Assembly: GCF_014695975.1 (NCBI RefSeq)
Contig: NZ_JACJPI010000053.1
Coordinates: forward strand, 1-35,118
Length of the DNA: 35,118 nucleotides
Direction: 5' to 3'
Origin: Leptolyngbya sp. FACHB-321
GTDB taxonomy: Bacteria; Cyanobacteriota; Cyanobacteriia; Leptolyngbyales; Leptolyngbyaceae
Shown: positions 17,036-25,516 of the stretch, one piece after another
How positions within the stretch are numbered: the first letter of the stretch is position 1
Layout of the letters: each line of letters starts with the position of its first letter
Translations under genes and position numbers: made by a program
Notes under the pieces: generated by a model
Database searches by the model: none
Told to the model about the DNA's origin: nothing
What the model saw: the letters and a program-made list of their open reading frames with translations, nothing else

Positions 17036-17557
17036 AGCTAGTACTGTTTTATCGATCGTGTTGGGTTGCCGGGGCAGGAATCGGCATGGTGACCGACACA
17101 CTGCTCCCCGGCAATAGGTACGAGGTAGGGCGGGCTTTGCGCTTTTCCCTACCGCATTGCAGTGAGAGCCTGCAACTCGCACATACCGATGCCGTTCCAC
17201 CCTCTACTCAGGTTGACGCCAGCTCTCGTAGTTGGAACGTTGAAGCCTCGGTACATTGGGGTAAGTCACGCATGTAGCCAATCGCCATACCGGAAGGTCA
17301 ACAAGGACTCCGACTGACACACGCGATGCTGGGTCGTTTTCCCTTTGTGAGGGCACGCCCAGTCTGGAACCTCAGCTTGTCGACTCAGACCCGAAGGCGT
17401 AAGTTAGTCCGCTTTGGTATGCTCCAGAACCCACTTTCCTGCGCCGACAGGCGGTGAAAAGAAAGGGGGTAAAGGAGCTAGCCCCTCCCTCCCTCTGCTT
17501 CTGTTGCTTTCGTTGTTTGAGTTGGCACGCTGGCAACGAACATAAACCCCATTATGT
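17036..17557. other. gene-free stretch between operon and terminator
   Basis: About 520 bases with no convincing protein gene on either strand. It may be a long 3' untranslated region of the operon at 17558-18393, ending at the terminator at 17010-17035, or carry an RNA gene. No tRNA-like clover-leaf motif was found. Confidence 0.4.
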
Positions 17558-17860
17558 TTACAACAGTGTTGCTGAACCACGCGAATTTCCCTTTGCGGTA
17601 GTTCTTTGTTTGCATACTCTAGTAACAGCGGGTTTTGCTAGCACTTCTGGCGCTGTTCCTTGCTTGCCTTCACGCCTGAAGCGACGTCTGAGTGCACGCC
17701 TCATAAGCTTCAGTTCTGCGCTTTTGTGGCAAGTATCCCGGTGTCGGCACCGCTTGATCCAACTGCGTTTGTTGTTCTCTATAAGCGTTTTCACTACACT
17801 GCTGACACGCTGAGCATGGGTTACAGGTTTGGTATGAATTGAGTCGTTATTGGTTACCAC
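17558..17860 (-). CDS. small basic hypothetical protein, coupled to upstream gene
   Basis: The GTG start at 17858-17860 overlaps the stop of the preceding gene (GAGTGGTAACC holds both), which supports coupled translation. The 100 residues are strongly basic, with an Arg-rich middle (KLMRRALRRRFRREGKQG) and HRDTCHKSAE, as in nucleic-acid-binding proteins. No family recognised. Without the overlap I would have doubted it. Confidence 0.45.
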   Translation of the reverse strand: MVTNNDSIHTKPVTHAQRVSSVVKTLIENNKRSWIKRCRHRDTCHKSAELKLMRRALRRRFRREGKQGTAPEVLAKPAVTRVCKQRTTAKGNSRGSATLL

Positions 17861-18393
17861 TCTCTGTATTGCTGGCTCTGCGTGTCAATTGTGTCTAAGG
17901 AACGAAACCGAGAGCCAACAACACCGTCCAGTGGTCCGCCTTCGAGTACAGTGCCAAGAGCAGTTTCATACTGCTGAAGGTGCCGCCAGACCGCACTCAC
18001 CTCTATTGCGTCAGGGTCATTACTGCCAACAACCCGTAGAGTCTGAGTCTCTCCTAAGAGGGCGATCGCTACCTTTTCCTCAACGGTCGTAGCGTACATA
18101 GGGCTTCTAATGTAGAACCGGAACAGCAAGTAGTAACGCCACTGCTGTTGTGGTTGCAGCTCCAGGAATCGTTTTTTACCTTGTTCACAGAGTGCGTTTT
18201 CGTCCTTCAGGACGTGAGCGAAGCTGTCTAGGTCAGCGGCAAGCGCGACAATCGGCTGACCTTGAAAGGGGTCTCCTACCTGCACACTGTCCGGGAAGGT
18301 TCCAAGGTTGTCTGAAATTCTCAAAACTTTGAGCCACCCCTGTACGTTTTGGTGGTCGTAAACGAGCGCATAGCGGTTCTGTGTGGTTTTCAT
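17854..18393 (-). CDS. hypothetical protein, 179 aa
   Basis: ATG at 18393 follows GGTAGGAGAAGCC, a strong ribosome site, and is preferred to the frame's upstream limit at 18465. The protein is soluble and acidic, with YALVYDHQNVQGWLKVLRI and QWRYYLLFRFYIRSPMYATT as its most distinctive segments. The family is not recognised. It is the first gene of a two-gene operon, divergent from the exported protein at 18664 and sharing with it the region containing the 18559-18579 inverted repeat. Confidence 0.65.
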   Translation of the reverse strand: MKTTQNRYALVYDHQNVQGWLKVLRISDNLGTFPDSVQVGDPFQGQPIVALAADLDSFAHVLKDENALCEQGKKRFLELQPQQQWRYYLLFRFYIRSPMYATTVEEKVAIALLGETQTLRVVGSNDPDAIEVSAVWRHLQQYETALGTVLEGGPLDGVVGSRFRSLDTIDTQSQQYREW

Positions 18394-18558
18394 GGCTTCT
18401 CCTACCAATGTTGTCCTAATGCCACGCCAGTACTGTGCTAACGCTCTTGAGGTTGCCCATAACAAGTCTGTGTCGCCGGACTAAAACCGCGTAAAGACGA
18501 CGGACAAAACCCCGCTTGTCAGCCTCTAACCCCCACCTAACACAAGAAGGCAACACAA

Positions 18559-18579
18559 ATAGTAGTTTTGTACTACTAT
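18559..18579. promoter_or_regulatory. perfect 7-bp inverted repeat between divergent genes
   Basis: ATAGTAG (18559-18565) and CTACTAT (18573-18579) flank a 7-base spacer in the 270-base gap between the divergent genes at 18393 and 18664. The arrangement is typical of a repressor or activator site serving both promoters. No T run follows, so it is not a terminator. Confidence 0.5.
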
Positions 18580-18663
18580 GTTCCTAACGTCCCTGTAAAT
18601 CGTCTGTAACTCACTTCTCGGATCGAGGTTTGCCTTCGGTTCTTTTGCCACTTGAGGACGATT

Positions 18664-19644
18664 ATGAAAGTTTGCTATTTAAAGCTGCTGAGCTTACTGC
18701 TGAGTCTGGCTACACTTTTTGCTGCTGCGCCAGTCCGCGCCGAGAGCGGTGCGCTAGATTTTGGTGTTCGTGCGACTGACACCCCTGTTATTGTGGCTGT
18801 TTTACCGTCTGAGGAGTCGGAGCCGTTACCCAGCGACGTGGTTGAGTCGTCCGCTCCGTCTGAACCTCAGTCGCCTGCTGTAAGTTTTGACCCTTCGGGG
18901 GGCCAAGGGCCGTCGGTAGCAACTGCTGCCCCAACTTCAGCACCAAAGCCGGCAACGGGAGAGGCTGACCTTTTCGCAGGTGGTTCTGACTCCTTAGTTG
19001 CCCGTACCGTCGGACACGCTGAAGGCACCCGCACACCCAACGGTAGTAAAACTCGTGCCTATTACGGGCATTCTGACCCTGGCAACGGGGTGTGGAACTT
19101 GGGCAGCTTTTCGTACCAGCATGGAGCTAGTTCGCCTGAAGCAGCGGACGAGAAACAGCTACGGCGCTTAGAGCGGCAAGCAGAGGTGATTCGACAAAAA
19201 GCAGACGCACATCGCTTGAACCTATCGCTAGAAGAAGAACTGAACGCGATCGACCTGGCAAATCAGGCTCCTCTGGCAGCTTTAGACACGCCTAGCTATG
19301 TGGACTGGCTGAAGAAGGCACACGAACGTGGTTTAACAGGTTCAGACGCTGTGTTGTGGGCACGTACGCAGTCCTACTGGAATCCGCGACGCAACCGCTG
19401 GGAAGCACCTGGGCTAGGCAATACAGAAGACAACATTAGCCATGACCAGCATCGACGGCTCACCGCGATCGCACGGGCGCTAGACATTTACCGACAGCAA
19501 GTGGCGGCGCGTCGTAAAGAAGAAGAACCGCAGGTAAAAGTGGCAAACAAACCACCGGAAGAAGCGATCGCAGACCAGATCATCTTTCAAAACCTGTCGC
19601 CCACTTCACCTTCTGAACCCAGTTTAGTTGTCGTTGTCCCCTAA
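18664..19644 (+). CDS. exported protein of unknown function
   Basis: ATG at 18664 follows TTGAGGACG, a good site; an upstream TTG at 18652 is less likely. A signal peptide is clear: YLKLLSLLLSLATLFAAAPV followed by a likely cleavage after RAES. A low-complexity Pro/Ser/Glu linker of about 80 residues follows, then a conserved-looking globular part with VGHAEGTRTPNG, YYGHSDPGNGVWNLGSFSYQ and DEKQLRRLERQAEVIRQKAD. The globular part resembles proteins seen near plasmid transfer genes in cyanobacteria and could act on peptidoglycan, but I cannot identify catalytic residues. The protein is probably periplasmic or secreted. Confidence 0.7.
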   Translation: MKVCYLKLLSLLLSLATLFAAAPVRAESGALDFGVRATDTPVIVAVLPSEESEPLPSDVVESSAPSEPQSPAVSFDPSGGQGPSVATAAPTSAPKPATGEADLFAGGSDSLVARTVGHAEGTRTPNGSKTRAYYGHSDPGNGVWNLGSFSYQHGASSPEAADEKQLRRLERQAEVIRQKADAHRLNLSLEEELNAIDLANQAPLAALDTPSYVDWLKKAHERGLTGSDAVLWARTQSYWNPRRNRWEAPGLGNTEDNISHDQHRRLTAIARALDIYRQQVAARRKEEEPQVKVANKPPEEAIADQIIFQNLSPTSPSEPSLVVVVP

Positions 19645-19645
19645 C

Positions 19646-19675
19646 AAAAAATCTCTCCACCGTTAAGGTAGAGAG
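19646..19675 (-). terminator. rho-independent terminator after iscB
   Basis: On the minus strand CTCTC (19671-19675) and ACC pair with GGT and GAGAG (19653-19657), followed by a run of T (19646-19651). It lies about 70 bases past the iscB stop and directly abuts the stop of the convergent gene, which it may serve partly. Confidence 0.65.
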
Positions 19676-19744
19676 TCTCTGAATGTTTGCCAGTCTGCTC
19701 ATTAAACCTGTGTATGGGAGCGAAAAGGAGTTGCTCGAGTCAAA

Positions 19745-21028
19745 TCAAAAGCCATAGGCATAACCGTCCTGTTTGTGCTTGAATTTGACACCGATCATAC
19801 TAGAAAGTTCGACTCTGAAACCGTTAAGCAGCACTTCAAAACCCTTTGCAGTTGGAGTTCTTACCCGACTGGTATATTTACCCTGCTTGACGTGCTTGCG
19901 ATCTTTAGTCAGCACAAAAGCAACAACGTCCCCCGTTCTGACATGGGTGTAGACTGCTTTCGGCTGCTTTACAGCAGGAAACCCCGACGCATTGACACGT
20001 CTGGATTGTCGGCTGCCTTGTCCCTTGCAGTCCACTAACAGCGGTTGAGCAGTCAGAATGTTGACCTTCGCACCTGATTCCCCAACACACGCGGCGTCCA
20101 GGCTGTGTGACTTCGCTAGCCCTTGCTGACAGCGGTTGAACTTTGTCCGTCCACCTGTCCAGCACCGTATGTCTGAGCAATGCTGTCTCGCCATGCTGAC
20201 AATAGCAAAGCGGGTAGAGTTGACAGCCGCCGCGTCCTTGAGCGGTGCCTTAGCCTGCGCTAAAACTCGCTTCAGTACATCAGGCTTGCCAGCCAGAAAG
20301 TCCCCCACGTCCTGATTCCCTTTCTTTGTGTTGCAAGGCTCACAAGCGAGACAGAGATTACTGACCCGATCACTGCCACCTCTGGACTTAGGGTGAATGT
20401 GTTCGATCTGGAGTGGAGTGTCTTTGGCACCGCAATAAGCACACTGACGTTGCCACTTCTCTAGCAGGTATTCACGGACTTCATAGCCTGCTAGAGTACC
20501 TTGCTGGTAATCCAAACCACTGATCTCAGGGTTTTGGAGTTGCTGCAGGTCAAACCGAACTTGCTCAATTTCCAATGTGACAATAGGACAGTAGCGCGAA
20601 AAGCGTTTGATCCAGGTAGAAACGGTCTGGACGCGGTGACTCAGAGACGGAGCTAGCCAACCAGGAGGCTTACAACGATTGAACCGTGCCTTGCGATAAC
20701 GGAGGTTACGGCTGCGGCGTCTACGCCTAAAGCCTGCGCGTTTAGTTAAACCGACACTGATGCCTAAGCCCCGGTGTTTTAATTCCATGCGGAACACAAT
20801 GTCAGCACCCTGCTGAATGGCAAAGCCCGTAAACTTGGAACCAGGGTCGATTTTGAGCCGATACGATTGTAGTGTGGGGTTAAGCACCTGTTGCTGCAGT
20901 ACTAACGTATAGGGATAGGTGCAAAAGACTGCTGCCTTCCCTTGGTCTTGAAGTTCCCTGGCTCTGGCAGGGTGAACCATGTTTAGAGGTGTTAAATCGG
21001 CATTGAGCAAGAACACGTAATTTTGCAT
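19745..21028 (-). CDS. iscB: IscB RNA-guided HNH/RuvC nuclease
   Basis: The 427-residue protein from ATG 21028 (GGAG 8 bases upstream) shows the IscB order: an N-terminal PLMP-type domain (LTPLNMVHPARARELQ), RuvC-I D61 in KIDPGSKFTGFA, an Arg-rich bridge helix (RAGFRRRRRSRNLRYRKARF), RuvC-II E155 in EQVRFD, an HNH domain with CAYC, H210 in EHIHPKSRGG and N224, and RuvC-III H308/D311 in SHSLDAA. A C-terminal domain with VRTGDVVAF and GKYTSRVR completes it. All catalytic residues are present, so it should be active. IscB is the ancestor-like relative of Cas9 and is guided by an RNA encoded just upstream. The frame is open back to 21187, but that part is the RNA region. No tnpA is adjacent. Confidence 0.9.
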   Translation of the reverse strand: MQNYVFLLNADLTPLNMVHPARARELQDQGKAAVFCTYPYTLVLQQQVLNPTLQSYRLKIDPGSKFTGFAIQQGADIVFRMELKHRGLGISVGLTKRAGFRRRRRSRNLRYRKARFNRCKPPGWLAPSLSHRVQTVSTWIKRFSRYCPIVTLEIEQVRFDLQQLQNPEISGLDYQQGTLAGYEVREYLLEKWQRQCAYCGAKDTPLQIEHIHPKSRGGSDRVSNLCLACEPCNTKKGNQDVGDFLAGKPDVLKRVLAQAKAPLKDAAAVNSTRFAIVSMARQHCSDIRCWTGGRTKFNRCQQGLAKSHSLDAACVGESGAKVNILTAQPLLVDCKGQGSRQSRRVNASGFPAVKQPKAVYTHVRTGDVVAFVLTKDRKHVKQGKYTSRVRTPTAKGFEVLLNGFRVELSSMIGVKFKHKQDGYAYGF

Positions 21029-21330
21029 TTCTGCGGCTCCCTCACGGGGTAAGGTTTGCTTTAACTTTGCTCTGAGGCTTGGTACTGGAGTCGGTGTTTC
21101 ACCTTCACAAACTAGGCAATGTTCCTCTCCTGACCGCTTGAGACTAGCGAATCTCATTGGGGTCGTGACCTTTTGAGCGCTTCTCACCTTGCGGTGAAGT
21201 CTGGCGTAGCTGGGTACTGAGGATTACTCCCTTTCCCTCCGAATCACTCCGGTTGTTAGCTACTCACGCCGGGTGCCCTCCTAGACTGGACTTCAAACTT
21301 TTGCTGCGTCAGCAGTCTTGGGGAGCAGAC
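21029..21330 (-). ncRNA. candidate omega RNA of IscB
   Basis: The 300 bases directly upstream of iscB hold no gene but many short stems on the minus strand, for example TCACC-GCAA-GGTGA within 21184-21200 and TGCTG-ACG-CAGCA near 21300. IscB omega RNAs are transcribed from exactly this position, run up to the start codon and take their guide from sequence at the 5' end. Limits are approximate; the call rests on position and structure, not on a family match. Confidence 0.5.
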
Positions 21331-21336
21331 CTGTCA

Positions 21337-21528
21337 CTAATAGCCGTAACGCCCAAAGCGGTCTTCCAGGAACTCCTGGTACTGGGTGTCAACCAACTCG
21401 TCTGTCTGTATGAGAGGGAAGCCAACTGAAACTTCTTGAGCTTCGGGTTGGACGTTCACCTCTGTGGGTGTGGTCGTACCGAGAGCAGCGCTCTGCGGTG
21501 CCTTCGTGACAACGATTTCTGTGCTCAT
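21337..21528 (-). CDS. small acidic hypothetical protein, 63 aa
   Basis: From ATG 21528, which has no strong ribosome site, the frame gives MSTEIVVTKAPQSAALG at the N-terminus, a Val/Gln/Glu-rich middle and an aromatic, Arg/Gly-containing end (EFLEDRFGRYGY). Composition is protein-like and acidic, and the ending is distinctive, but no family is recognised. It lies immediately upstream of the IscB RNA region and may mark the site where the iscB element inserted. Confidence 0.45.
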   Translation of the reverse strand: MSTEIVVTKAPQSAALGTTTPTEVNVQPEAQEVSVGFPLIQTDELVDTQYQEFLEDRFGRYGY

Positions 21529-21683
21529 GGGTCAGTCTGTTTTGCTAGCAGTGCATACCCATGCCGCGACAGCGGTGCGCTAGTGGTGTTTCATTGACTC
21601 AAGCTGTGGAGTGACTGCTGTGAAAAAAACGTAGCCTTTTAAGGTGCTGGTTAGCCTGGAAAGCACTGTGTTTGTACTAGCTA

Positions 21684-21827
21684 CTACCGCTCCCCTTGCG
21701 CCTGCAACACCTGCTCAATCGCTTCCAGCCGTACCGAAGCCTGAATCAACGTTGTGCGATCTAGAACATCCAGGTGGGTGAGTTCCAGACCAACAGTGAC
21801 ACCAGTTTGGTGAATGCACCGATTCAT
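21684..21827 (-). CDS. 47-codon ORF overlapping the end of the third tnpB-like gene
   Basis: The ATG (21825-21827) overlaps the TGA stop of the tnpB-like gene in the arrangement ATGA, the classic sign of coupled translation. The product starts MNRCIHQTGVTVGLELTHLD and ends IEQVLQAQGER; it is mostly helical with a Leu/Ile/Val pattern. It could be a small partner of the nuclease or lie within its guide-RNA end region. Too short for the usual gene-length cut-offs. Confidence 0.4.
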   Translation of the reverse strand: MNRCIHQTGVTVGLELTHLDVLDRTTLIQASVRLEAIEQVLQAQGER

Positions 21828-23164
21828 GACGCAGAGCGTACATGAGCGGCTTCTCGATCCCAGAGATGAGATAAAGTAATCGGCATTCTCGACTTGCCTC
21901 CAGAGCTTTTGCTGGAAGGCAACTGACGACCATTTCTGTACGCCAGCTTTTGTTTGTATGCCCAGTAACGAGCAGCAATATTGTAGGAGCCGTTGAGGTC
22001 ACAGTTGAACCGTTTTCCGGTCTGGAACGTCGCTAAAGCATAGTTAGCCTTGCTGCGTTGCAACTTGCCAGAACCGTCATACGCCCAAGAGGAGGTGCCT
22101 CTGTGGTAAACCAGTGCGACCTTGCCACCCACTTCCACAAACTTGTTTTCTGTTAGTTGCACCAACAGGCGATGCAACCAGCCATGAAAGCGTTGTTTGA
22201 GCGTGGAACGTTTACGTCCACCTTTGGGCTTCCAACCTTGCAAGTCTTCAAACACAATCACATGAGCGCCATGCTCTAAGGCGAGCCGCACAAGCTCTTT
22301 TGAGAGGTGCTGTGCCATGTTGTGATTGAGTCCAACCGCACGACGATACAGCCCCTTACAGAAACCTTTAGAGAGCTTCTAGGTGAGCTTTGCTTTGGCT
22401 CTGATTTGCCCTAAAACCTTGTCACGGCGGTTTATGTCAGTCCCTCGGTGTAAGAAACGTCGAGCGATTACAGTGCCGCCGCTACTGACAATGGTAGCGG
22501 TTGCAGTCGTGTTGATACCTACATCAACAGCACAAACAAGATCGCTTGCTAGCTTTTGGGGGTGCAACTTGAACGGCACAGACAAATGAGCCTTGCCGCC
22601 CTTCACAATCAAGTAGGGTGAGAGTCCTTGGCTGTGTTCGAGCAAATGACGCTGCCGCAGACCCGCAACAGGCACTTTGACCCACACCCAATCAGAAGCA
22701 TTCCAAACCTTGATCTCAGCGACGTCAAACTCGTTGTGAAATTTGATGCACTGCCCCCGATACAAAGCCGGATAGCAGCCTGCTTCTGGATTGAAACGAG
22801 GTGGTTTAGCATCACGACGCTTGCGGTCTCCTGACTGCCAGGTACGATAGCGAGTCAGAAAGGAGGAGACTTGACCACAGACAAAGGTAATGGCGGCACG
22901 TCGCAAATAGCTAGGGAACTTATAGAAACGTTTGCCAAAATAACTGTGTTTCGGGTGTGGATTTTTCCTGGTTTGATGCATGAGCTTTTCCACTGCCGCA
23001 CACTGACTAGAAGCCTCACTGATTTGCGCCCAGTGCCCCATGACAACATAACTAAGCGCTTTGCAGTAAGCCCGATACTCTCTGACCGTCAGATCCAGAT
23101 GGCTTTTCGCCGCTGGAGATGGGTTAAGAGTCCATTTGTCAGTGCGTACAATTGAACTACTCAT
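21824..23164 (-). pseudogene. third TnpB-like gene, split by one in-frame amber codon
   Basis: Reading from ATG 23164, 261 codons end at TAG (22379-22381), but the same frame continues without a shift as KLSKGFCKGLYRRAVGLNHN and then the part that could start at 22318. Together there are 446 codons. The RuvC-like residues fall on both sides of the stop: D214 in CAVDVGINTTAT, then E306 in VIVFEDLQGW and D389 in RFNCDLNGSYNIAARYW. It belongs to a TnpB branch without a zinc ribbon. Unless the amber is read through or is a sequencing error, the protein is inactive. A candidate -10 box TATACT lies close before the ATG. A 47-codon ORF overlaps its 3' end. Confidence 0.8.
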
Positions 23165-23257
23165 AGAGAAAAGTATATTGGAATCTGTGCTCGTCCGATA
23201 GTCTAGCCGTACCGCTCACTGGCGCTTGATGCTTCGCCTACAAACGCAGGATGCGCG

Positions 23258-23500
23258 TCACGAATGCTCAATGAGCAACCACAACACGTCTGACCGCAAC
23301 GCTTTCCGTTCCTCGTAGCTCAACGTCTGGTGTAAACACTCCGGCAACTGAGCAGGTAAGGTGCTGATTGACTGAGCGATCGCTTTATCAACTGCTATCC
23401 ACATGCGTCGACAGTAGTGGTCATAGAGCCATTGCAATCCCTTTAAAGCTGCTGTGGGCGGCGGTGTCTTGTTGACTGTCCAGTACTGCGGTCTGTCCAT
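23258..23500 (-). CDS. hypothetical protein, 80 aa
   Basis: The product begins MDRPQYWTVNKTPPPTAAL and ends ALRSDVLWLLIEHS. It is soluble and helix-rich (LQWLYDHYCRRMWIAVDKA). ATG 23500 has only a weak upstream site (CTCAAG). Composition supports a real gene, with no recognised family. It is divergent from the decayed plus-strand gene at 23627. Confidence 0.55.
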   Translation of the reverse strand: MDRPQYWTVNKTPPPTAALKGLQWLYDHYCRRMWIAVDKAIAQSISTLPAQLPECLHQTLSYEERKALRSDVLWLLIEHS

Positions 23501-23626
23501 GAATTGACTTGAGAACTTGAGACGGCTGGCTTTGAGGCTAAATTACTACTATGGGCTTGAGTGGCAAGACGTTAAGACAAAGCTACTGGATCTGGGTATC
23601 GGTCGAGCCGACCCAATAGAGGGCAA

Positions 23627-24242
23627 ATGTTAGATGACCTCTGGCGATCGCTTCAAACTGCCATCACTAAACCCGAAGCCGCTAAACTTGCTCCCCTCTG
23701 GCAAGCGCTCGAAGCGGCCCTGGCACCACTGCCACAAGAGGATCAGCTGCGAGTAGCCACAGAGGCGATCGCCCAGCTTGCTGAGGTCTACACCGCCCAT
23801 GCTGACGCGCTACTCAAAAGCCTGGATTGAGAACCCACACCCACAGAACCAGTTCTAGGCGCTGACTTCCTTGCTGTCTTGGTCAAACAAAGCACGGCAC
23901 TCAACTTAGAAGCCCTGGTTGAAGTGGCTCCAGCCGAGCGACGATCACGGGTGAGCCATCCAAGTGATTCTGCCTGGAGTGATAGACAAGCAAGCCTTAC
24001 TAGATGCGCTGGATGCGATGCAGCCGTTGTCTAGGGCCCATGCCGAAAATGTGGGTGCTTGGTCAAGTGCGATCGCTGATTACCTGCAACAGCATCCATC
24101 CACATTGCTGGTAGAGGCACAACAGAGCCTTAAAATGCCGTTAGTCGAACTCTGGATTGGAGCCTTATTGTCTGGTCAGGTCAAACTAGAGCAACGTGGC
24201 AACTTTTATCAAGCTGATAGCATCTGGCTAGTGCCTCAATGA
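23627..24242 (+). pseudogene. decayed gene of about 205 codons with a stop and a frameshift
   Basis: The frame starts with ATG 23627 (GAGGGC upstream) and reads LWRSLQTAITKPEAAKLAPL to a TGA at 23828. The same frame goes straight on with EPTPTEPVLGADFLAVLVKQ and VEVAPAERRSRV, which is plainly coding, and then near 23958 coding sense moves to another frame (VILPGVIDKQALLDALDAMQ to GNFYQADSIWLVPQ, stop at 24242). So one gene of about 205 codons has been broken by one nonsense codon and one frameshift. It is Ala/Leu-rich, soluble and of unknown family. Either half might be misread as a small separate gene. Confidence 0.65.
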
Positions 24243-24311
24243 AGAGTCTAAACACTCTATCGGCTTGATCCTACTCGGTCAAACAAGCCACAAAGGGCAG
24301 ACAAGAAGTTC

Positions 24312-25274
24312 TCAGTCCTGTGACAGATTAGGTGTGAGATGGGAGAGTAGTAGAGCTGTTTCAGAAACGAATTTTTGCGCAGCAACAAGCCCTGGAAATG
24401 TCGCCTCGTGAATAACAGAATTTCTAGCTTCAATAATGAAGCTTATGCGCTCCTTCTCTGGTAGTGCTATGGGGAGTAAAGCAGCTAGTTTAAATCGTCC
24501 GCCAAGCGTACGATAACTATACTGCTTCAAAGGATTCTCTCCGAATTTAGTTTCCGAGTTATTAAGCTCTAAAATTATTCGTTTGGTAAGACTAACTTCA
24601 AGAGCCGAAGCTGCTTCAAGGATTGCTTTGCGGTAGTCTTCCCTGGCAAGCGCTCGGTAAGAATCAATTAACAAGCGATACTGTAAGTTTGGGGGTAATC
24701 CATCTGATGCCAGCTTGCAGATTTGACGAAATACATCAAGCTTAAGATTGTTGGCACTGGGTAGAGCTGTTATTACAACCTCAACTTTGCGGTGGGGGCG
24801 GATATAGCCAAGGCTACTTGAATCTGGATGAAACAACTCTAGTCTGCTACCAATAGAGCCACTAACATACATATTTTTCTGTCCACGCTCCTCCAAAATC
24901 TCGTAATAATCAGAGAAGAGCTGTATCCAGTTAGATTGATAAATTTTTTGGACGCTTGTCTCAACGTCATCTACCGTTATGTCAAAACTTATAAGTGCAC
25001 GCTCAACGCTAGAAACTCCCTCTGGATAGGACAATGGATGACCCCAAACAATAGGGTCATCACCTCGCTTCCATGTGCTTGCAGCAGCAGGTGCTTTTAA
25101 GCCTTTGTGAAGTGGGTCTTTTTCCTTCTCACCCCAGGACGGCAAAGACGGCATTTCGAGCGTGCCATGATAGTCGCCCATCCTTATTGGGAAGCTCTGA
25201 CCAAGAACATCTGGTGAACAACACAGTGCAAAGGGAAAATTAAGTAACCCCAATATTTGTGTGGAATCAGCCAT
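24312..25274 (-). CDS. HEPN-motif protein, possible RNase or defence factor
   Basis: A 320-residue soluble protein from ATG 25274 (GGCAGGAC upstream). Its C-terminal third has the look of a HEPN domain: helices YRKAILEAASALEVSLTKRI and RFKLAALLPIAL, then R284-N-S-V-I-H289 in EARNSVIHEA, which matches the Rx4H catalytic signature of HEPN RNases. The N-terminal two thirds are not recognised and could sense a ligand. HEPN proteins act in toxin-antitoxin, CRISPR and abortive-infection systems, but some are only scaffolds. No antitoxin-like partner is adjacent. It seems to be transcribed alone. Confidence 0.65.
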   Translation of the reverse strand: MADSTQILGLLNFPFALCCSPDVLGQSFPIRMGDYHGTLEMPSLPSWGEKEKDPLHKGLKAPAAASTWKRGDDPIVWGHPLSYPEGVSSVERALISFDITVDDVETSVQKIYQSNWIQLFSDYYEILEERGQKNMYVSGSIGSRLELFHPDSSSLGYIRPHRKVEVVITALPSANNLKLDVFRQICKLASDGLPPNLQYRLLIDSYRALAREDYRKAILEAASALEVSLTKRIILELNNSETKFGENPLKQYSYRTLGGRFKLAALLPIALPEKERISFIIEARNSVIHEATFPGLVAAQKFVSETALLLSHLTPNLSQD

Positions 25275-25516
25275 AAATGTCCTGCCTCACTCTTAGAGCT
25301 TTTGGTGCTTTGTCTGAGTCTAACCAGTAGACATGAGCTCCAATCAAAAAGGCTCTGCCTCACTCTAGTGCTGTGCGTAGTAGAACTTTCAAGCTGTTCA
25401 GCTAATCTCTGCACTGTTCCAGTTCATTAGCAGATTATGAGTAGCAAATTTTTCGATTGTGCCACCTTCAATATGGTAGTACAAGCGTTTTTTGTTGCAA
25501 ACGCAATTTGCAAAGA

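Noticed and set aside
17003-17200. 65-codon minus-strand frame
   Set aside because: Its 3' end runs through the terminator hairpin at 17010-17035, and it has no ribosome site or protein-like pattern.
21337-21528. Small acidic ORF ending FGRYGY as a peptide-natural-product precursor
   Set aside because: The aromatic/Gly/Arg tail is suggestive, but no maturation enzyme such as a radical SAM protein or protease is nearby.
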